The translations under genes were made by a program, and so were the position numbers. From positions 100,981,587 through 101,043,586 of the forward strand of contig CM043966.1 of the NCBI GenBank assembly GCA_014529385.2: a stretch of 62,000 bases of DNA, given 5' to 3'. A model generated the notes under the pieces. The model had not been told where the DNA came from. It searched no databases and was given only the letters and a program-made list of their open reading frames with translations. Position 1 is the stretch's first letter. Every line of letters starts with the position of its first letter. Shown piece after piece: positions 56,040-62,000 of the stretch. The stretch comes from Adiantum capillus-veneris (taxonomy: Eukaryota; Streptophyta; Polypodiopsida; Polypodiales; Pteridaceae).

Positions 56040-56312
56040 TTAGGCGTTTGTCATCAAACGGGGTGTTTTCCAGATGTTTTCAAGATTGTTTTTGCAACCT
56101 GATTTGTATTCTTGAATATTTTTTAGCAATTCATATTGGCCTTCACCTCGCAGCCTACGATCTGCGTTCTCCCATATAGTGCTAGTGAGGTCTTTAATGA
56201 AGACATTGCTTTCACTAATCTGCTGTATGCGACCATCTGCACATGATGATATTGCCAGAATAAATTCTTTTCGAATGGCGTTCATAATAATTTTCTTTTG
56301 ATCTAGCGTCAT
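56040..56312 (-). other. Unrecognised ORF (90 codons)
   Basis: Starts MTLDQKKIIMNAIRKEFIL and is rich in charged residues with a helical look (RRLRGEGQYELLKNIQEY). It lies about 660 bp upstream of the kinase-like start on the same strand. It could be an exon of the same locus or a chance ORF. Confidence 0.25.
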
Positions 56313-57523
56313 TTTAGCATTGGACAGTAGAAATCAACATATCAAATACAATTTTATGGGTGCACACTCTCGCTAACACTCTCACACTAGTTCATAAAAA
56401 CCATAACCATGACTTGAAGACTTTAAGGAATGTACACGATTATATTGATGCACATTGGAAACAATTTTCATTGTAAAATGCAATGTTTACTCGTGTAAAA
56501 TGTAGAGCAAACAAGTGGTTTTTAAGAACTTCATCCAGATCAAACAATATAGGTTAAAAACCTAAAACATTTCAGGAAATTATGAATTTATTACTTATAT
56601 TTTTCATTGTGCACTCTCACACTAGTTGAAGCAAATCATACACTGACTTAAAGAATTGAAAAAATTATGCAAGATTATATCACTTCAGGTTGATAATCAT
56701 TTTGACTTTAAAATGGTATGTTTACTTATGTAAAATGAAATAAAAATAATTAACTCCTAATAAAATTGTCCAAATCAATAGATGATGTTAAAAATTCAAA
56801 ACAATTCAAAATTCTTGAATAGAACATAAGACCTGAGTTTACATTTTCATGTTATCACGATTCATTTTTAAAAAAAGGCCTCGTAGAAGATACATGCATC
56901 ATGACGTACAAACTGCCAATTTTATTTTAGCTCGTTTTAAAACATTGAAAGTATAAAAACCAATGATAAATTGCAAAGAAAGTCTTGCTTTTTTGAAAAG
57001 ATAAAAATGAATATTTAACATGCAAATTGTGTGCATATACTTTTTTACATATAATTTATGTAAATGTAGCATTTAAGATAGTGCTGATGATTGATGAATA
57101 AATCATTCGTTTGAATATGATGAGCTAGTATATATTTTCATAAGAACACTTAGAAAAAACAATATTGAACTATTCAAACATGTGTATATGGAATACTCTT
57201 CACGACTGCATTACCGACCAAGTATTTTATATATTTAATACTTTAGAAAATGTTTTGCACATGCACATACAAGTTATATAACGTTTGCACATCCGGGTTA
57301 ACAACCTGAATGCCACATTTATGCAAAAACAAATGCTTCTAACAAATGATACTCAATTAACTCCGTTACCAATCAAGTGCCATTCGAATCTAAAGAGAAA
57401 TAGTGGCTTGCATATGAGCAACATATAGCCGCATTACCAACCGATGCCCATATGTTTTTTTGGAAAGGGGAAGGGAAGTTGACTCACCATAAGGATACTA
57501 GAATTTCCACATTACTGACGTAG
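56313..57523. other. AT-rich spacer without genes
   Basis: No ORF, RNA gene or repeat recognised, apart from a loosely repeated phrase (CACTCTCACACTAGTT at about 56375 and 56610, each followed by similar words), which suggests an old local duplication of about 240 bp. Confidence 0.5.
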
Positions 57524-57666
57524 TGTTAAGATGTAGAGAGAAAGAGAGAGAGATGAGACAAGAGACACACCATATACGCTCCCAAAGACTGATTCATATT
57601 GAGGACAAGATACAAATATATAGGTGAGACCAAGTTGAGTAGAGTGAGCCATATATAGCTCCAACA
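57524..57666 (-). repeat. 3' LTR of copia element H (143 bp)
   Basis: Minus strand starts TGTTGGAGC right after a purine tract and ends CTTAACA, so the ends are TGTT...AACA. It contains an (AG/TC) tract and CTATATATGG. Flank beyond the end is CGTAG (57519-57523); the partner flank is outside the window, and no second LTR is available for proof. Confidence 0.65.
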
Positions 57667-57675
57667 CCCCCACTC
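57667..57675 (-). other. Polypurine tract of copia element H
   Basis: Minus strand GAGTGGGGG directly before TGTTGGAGC. Confidence 0.75.
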
Positions 57676-58009
57676 AAACAAAGGTCTCTAGCTTTGGATG
57701 AAAAAACCCTTGGGGAGTTCAAGGAAAAAACCCAAGCCCCTATACAATGTGAAAATATGAACCAGTGATGATGATGTGAAAGTGAATTGTGCATCTATGT
57801 ACAAATATTGGAGTGACTCAAAGATCACAATGTGCAAATGTGGAGTGTGAATAGTGCATGGTACCTAAAAGATTACAATGTCATATGTAGAAAGCTATTA
57901 TAATAGCAAAGAAGCTAATCTAGAAAGAGTGAGGCCGAAGCAACTCCAAGCTCCGAGCGCAAGAGGATGAAAAGTGACTCGTTGAGGCCTTTGGTCAAAA
58001 TGTTTGCAA

Positions 58010-58445
58010 TCATCTGGTCACTTGGACAGTGTTCAACCATAATGGTTCCTTTGCGTACTTCCTACCTGACATAATGATAATGGACAGCATGTGCTTTGAC
58101 TTATTATGTTGAACGTAGTCTTTTGCAAGACTAATAGCACTTTGGATATTAGTCTTTTGCATGACTAATAGCACTTTGGTTGTCACACCGCAAGGATGTG
58201 CTAGAAAGAGGAGAGTGACCAATATCAACTAGCATTCGTCGAAGCCAAATCAACTCACGAGCTGCAAGTGATGCCACAACATATTCTGACTTAGTCGTAG
58301 AAATTGCAACACAACGTTGTTTCTTGCTGGTCCAAGAAACGAGACAACCATTTATACACAAGAAATTTCCACTAGTAGATCGCATAGATAAATGTGAGCT
58401 TGCCCAGTCTGCATCTGTGTAACCCAAAAGATAAAGAGATTGCAT
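58010..58445 (-). pseudogene. Copia element H RNase H
   Basis: Copia-type RNase H: GYTDADWASSHLSMRSTSG (first Asp), WTSKKQRCVAISTTKSEYVV (Glu), then LRCDNQSAISHAKD (Asp) and a later HNKSKHMLSI block. A tandem copy of about 34 bp at 58115-58180 repeats the SAIS-x-AKD segment and shifts the frame, so the last block is read in the neighbouring ORF. Confidence 0.8.
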
Positions 58446-58463
58446 AGCATCCGATGTGAGTTT

Positions 58464-59463
58464 TCATCGATAGACTAAACCAAAATATGTAGTGCCTTTC
58501 AAGTATTTCAATACACGCTTTGCAGCAGAACAATGCTTAAGAGAAGGACATGCAAGATGTTGTCCAAGATAATTAGTAGCAAACAGAATATCAGGACAAG
58601 TGTTCATGCCAACAAACTGAAGACATCCAATCAAGTTAGCATAAGGTTGATTTGTGACAAGTTGACCGCCATTGTCAGAAGTGTTCTTCGTAGAGCTCGC
58701 AAGACAAGGTGTGTTGGCTGAATGTGCAGATTCCATACCAAATTTTTGAATAGTATCTGCAATAAACTTTGACTGTCGAAGGAATAAAATACCTTTTGTA
58801 CGGTTCCATTGGATTTGAATGACAAGACATGAGTGAATCTCTCCAAGATCCACCATATCAAATGCAGAAGACAATAAATTTTTCACTTGCTGAAGAAATC
58901 CCAAATCATTGGAAACAAGGATGGTATCATCCACATAAAGAGCAAGAATCACAAAACTACTACCTTGGTGTTTTATGTATAAGTTGGTGTTTGAAGAGCA
59001 AGAGATGAATCCTTTAGAGGCGAATATAGATCAAATTTTGTATACTAAGCTCGCGAAGCTTGTTTGAGACCATATAGTGCCTTATGGAGTTGAGCAACAA
59101 GGTCTTCTTTACCCGGAATAACAAACCCTTCTGGTTGTTCCATATAAATTTCCTCTTCCAAGTCACCATTAAGAAAAGCAGTTCGCACATCCATTTGATG
59201 AGCTTCTAAATCAAATTGAATAGCAAATGCCAATAAAACTCGAACACTTGTAATGCGAACAACTGGTGAAAAATTCTCTTGATAACACCAGCTACTTGGG
59301 AGTAACCTTTTGCAACTAAACGCGCCTTGAACTTGTCAAAAGATCCATCTGCTTTTACTTTTGTCTTATACACCCACTTACATTTAATAGTTGTACGACG
59401 AGGAGGTAATTCAGTTAGTATCCATGTATCTTTAGAGATAAGAGAATCGTACTCTGCTTCCAT
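58464..59463 (-). pseudogene. Copia element H reverse transcriptase
   Basis: Three ORFs make up the RT: 59463-59206 ([29 protein letters not shown]), 59233-59045 ([20 protein letters not shown], with the first Asp, and [10 protein letters not shown]) and 58952-58464 (LALYVDDTILVSND with the YVDD box, then FLRQSKFI and GCLQFVGMNTCPDI). Shifts near 59280 and between 59045 and 58952, where a few residues of the finger-palm join are also damaged. It would copy element RNA; dead here. Confidence 0.85.
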
Positions 59464-61160
59464 AGCCTCTTGCCATTGATCCTTTTGTGGTGAAGAGATA
59501 GCTTCATCAAGTAAGTAGCGGGATCTTCAGAAGTAGAAAAATCATTATCAGCAATATCGTCATCATAAACATGGCATGAGCCATGTTCAAAATTAATAGG
59601 CAGATCAACAAAAATATCAATATCATCATTGGCAACATTCGGAATGGATGGTTGTGAAGAGGAAAGTTTCTCTATAGGAAAAGTTTCATCTTCTGAAAGA
59701 AATGGAAAAGCCTGAAGCAATGATTTAGTATCAGCAGAATCATCCATGGACCATGAGCCTCCCACAAGCTGTTCGTTAAAAGTAGAATCACGATTCACAA
59801 TTACTTTCTTGAAGGAAGGGTCATAGAATTTGTAGCCTTTAGAAGTGTCAGAATATCCAATAAAAATAACTTTAAGACCAAGAGCATCAAGCTTTGTGTT
59901 TCTTTGGGAACATGAATATAAGCAATACATCCAAAGGTTCGAAAATGAGATACAGAAGGAATGTCACCTGTCCATGCTGTGATGGGTATCTTACCGAAGG
60001 GTGCAGTAGTAGGAAGATGACTCTCAATAAATAATGATGTCAAAGTAGCTTCAGCCCAGAAAACATGAGATAAGCCAGAATGAATCAGCATACATCTTAC
60101 AGCATTGAGAATAGTGTGATTCTTTCGTTCAGCAACGCCGTTCTGTTGAGGCGAATATAGAATAGTGTGTTCATGATGAATTCCATTGTCAGCACAGTAA
60201 CTCACAAACTCTCGAGAAACATATTCACATCCATTGTCACTAACGAAGCTTCTTAAGGGGACGACCAGTTTGAAGTTCCGCAGCCTTGTGGAATTGTTTG
60301 AAAACAGATAAGGCTTTAGACTTTTGTCTAAGTAGAAATACAGTTTTATACCTTGAGAAATCATCAATGAAAGTAATGAAGTAGCGATATTGTGATCTCG
60401 AAGAAGGTAGAGGTCCACATATATCAGTATGAACAAGATCCAACATGTCATGAGAATGAGTTGTATTTGAAAGAGGCAAGGATTTACGATTGTGTTTATC
60501 GGGATGGGCTTTAAGATCCATGCCATGAACAAGATCACGACGTTGAAGATCAAGGAGTTTTGAGAAATCAGAATGAAAAAAACGGTGATGCCATACTTTG
60601 CAATCATGATCACCTGGAGCAGTGACAACATTTGCTACAGCATCGTTGAGAGAGAGTTCAAACAAATTACCATTTTGAGGAGCAGTGGCTATAGTCTGTC
60701 CATCTTTCTCAATTTGGCATTTGGTATGATCAAATCGTTCAAACAGACCAAGATCAACAAGTCTAGCAACTGAAAGAAGATTACGTTGAAGATCTGGTAC
60801 ATGTAATACTCCTCTCAAAATTCGAGTGGAAGAAGATAAGGTACCAAGATATAAGTCTCCAATACCCTTTACTTGACAAGTAGTATCATCAGCAAGATAA
60901 ACAACATGTTGAACTGGTAGTGGATGATAGTTATGGAGCCACTTAGACTGATATGTCATATTTCCTGTAGCACCAGAATCGACAATAAAAAGTGATCCAT
61001 CACGTACATGAAGTATTCTGTCTGGAGCAACTGAACATAGGAAGCAGCTTGTTTCTGGTACAATGTTGTTTCGATGTTCAGTAGCATATGCTCTATTACG
61101 ATCTGTGTCGAATCGACGCTTATAGCACATATGAGTGGGATGATCAGATCGTCCATAATA
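59464..61160 (-). pseudogene. Copia element H protease and integrase
   Basis: The protease active site LFIVDSGATGNM lies at about 60960-61000. The GAG-pre-integrase zinc region (WHHRFFHSDFSKL, HNRKSLPLS) leads to the integrase core, with DLVHTDICGPLPSSRSQYRYF (Asp) and FVSDNGCEYVSREF (Asp; reached through a frameshift near 60245). YSPQQNGVAERKNHT carries the Glu, and FGCIAYIHVPKETQ follows. An acidic linker (about 59700-59530) joins it to RT. Shifts near 60245 and 59900 break the frame. Confidence 0.85.
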
Positions 61161-62000
61161 TTCACAAGTAAAAGAAAAAAAAGTCTCTAGATAAACGTGG
61201 TTGTTTCGTGGTAATATTGTGTTCTTCATCATATTGACATGCCCAACAATCATCTTCAGTATGGCCATTTCTGTTGCAGTAAAAACATTTCTTATTAGGA
61301 AATTTGAGACGAGAGAAAATATTACCGCGATGGCCACCTCTGCGATTTCCTCGTTGAAATGGATACCTTCGAGCATAAAAAGCACGTTCCATCTGCTGTG
61401 ACTCAGTCTCCTCTTGTGAAATCATACCTATATCGTGACCAGCATTACGACGTTCTTGACGTTGAGAGTATTCAATTAAAGACATGCAGGCTTGGTCGAA
61501 ATCAAGACCATCTTTATTAGAGAGAATAGTAACAATGTTATCATAAGAAGAGTCCTTCACTGTATCAAGGAGAAGTGTAATCAGTTGCTTTTGTGGAACA
61601 AGATCACCGACAGCAGCAAGTTGATTAATAATAGATTTGAAAGATTCAATATGTCCCATCATGGTAGTACCAAGTTCATATTGTAACTTGTTAAGCAACC
61701 CTTTCAAATAAAGTAATTCTGTAACAGATTTCTTCTGAAAGTTTGCAATAAGGTACTTCCATACGTCGTGGGAAGTAGGCAGTTCATACATATCAAGCAA
61801 AAGGGAATCAGTAAGAGCAGAAGGAATATACCGACGAGTTGCTTTATCACGTCGTTGCCAATCCGTATAGGCAACATTCCAATCTTCAAATATAGGTCCT
61901 TCAGTGATAATCACGTTATCATTATCCATATCAACAGGCTGAGGCGGACAAACACGATTTCCAAGAACAACATCGGAGAGTTCATCGCCTTCAAGAATTA
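61161..62000 (-). pseudogene. Copia element H gag (5' end beyond window)
   Basis: The frame is open through the window edge, so the ATG at 61929 need not be the start. Copia gag core: WKYLIANFQKKSVTELLYLK and GHIESFKSIINQLAAVGD. A basic Arg/Gly stretch precedes a zinc knuckle CFYCNRNGHTEDDC (about 61240-61280). A second knuckle-like block (CEYYGRSDHPTHMC) lies in the next frame after an A-rich run at about 61169-61182, a likely slippage site; its second Cys is Tyr. Confidence 0.8.

Larger units (their letters stand above)
57524..62000 (-). mobile_element. Element H: Ty1/copia retrotransposon, minus strand, 5' end outside
   Basis: Minus strand order gag (from window edge), protease, integrase, RT, RNase H, polypurine tract, 3' LTR. 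Integrase before RT is the copia order. Several frameshifts and stops, so not autonomous. The 3' LTR is short (143 bp). The 5' LTR and primer site would lie beyond 62000. Confidence 0.88.

Noticed and set aside
1-62000. CRISPR arrays, rRNA, tRNA or bacterial-type operons
   Set aside because: No spaced direct repeats of CRISPR type and no tRNA or rRNA sequence recognised by eye; the content is plant nuclear repeat DNA.

Overview
This window reads as nuclear DNA of a land plant with a repeat-swollen genome. It has no operons, ribosome binding sites or compact coding. It is AT-rich, full of (TC)n, (CA)n and (TA)n tracts, and dominated by decayed LTR retrotransposons of plant types: Tat-clade Ty3/gypsy elements with a second ('archaeal-type') RNase H, a chromovirus with a chromodomain and an initiator-Met-like primer site, and a Ty1/copia element. 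I cannot name the species. I see no intact host gene; the only host-type loci are a broken protein-kinase-like gene and an unrecognised gene-like region.

Layout. (1) 1-20458: element B, minus strand. It is a Ty3/gypsy element with an unusual pol, and it is split by element C. (2) 6190-17420: element C, plus strand. It is a Tat-clade element with near-identical 2.7 kb LTRs, inserted in the gag of B with a 4-bp target duplication. (3) 20459-21902: tail of an older Ty3/gypsy pol (element A) into which B inserted. (4) 21903-25755: no recognisable gene. (5) 25756-49260: a four-deep nest. A hAT-related repeat (copy h1) is split by chromovirus D (25961-48892, 5-bp duplication). The 3' LTR of D is split by Tat-clade element E (38694-48137, minus, 4-bp duplication). 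The RNase H region of E is split by solo LTR F (40685-42615, 4-bp duplication). (6) 50491-51307: probable solo LTR G. (7) 51308-52870: second hAT copy (h2) with a degenerate transposase; it preserves an uninterrupted version of the site where D landed in h1. (8) 53356-56312: minus-strand relics, including a kinase-like pseudogene. (9) 57524-62000: element H, a minus-strand Ty1/copia element with a 143-bp LTR, whose 5' end lies outside the window.

The most interesting signal is a family of about 70-80-residue ORFs lying between the 5' LTR and gag of C and E, and inside the probable 5' LTR of B. There are five copies in three elements, in two related forms (alpha and beta). Codon comparison of the alpha copies of B and C shows mostly synonymous change, which suggests a selected and apparently unnamed retroelement protein. 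Second, chromovirus D carries two homologous non-retroviral, gene-like modules where gag should be. Third, nearly every in-frame stop in B, C and E, and in the kinase relic, could come from a C-to-T change at CAA, CAG or CGA, as expected for methylated, silenced DNA.

All coordinates and alignments were read by eye. Statements about lineage rest on remembered family motifs and were not checked by database search.
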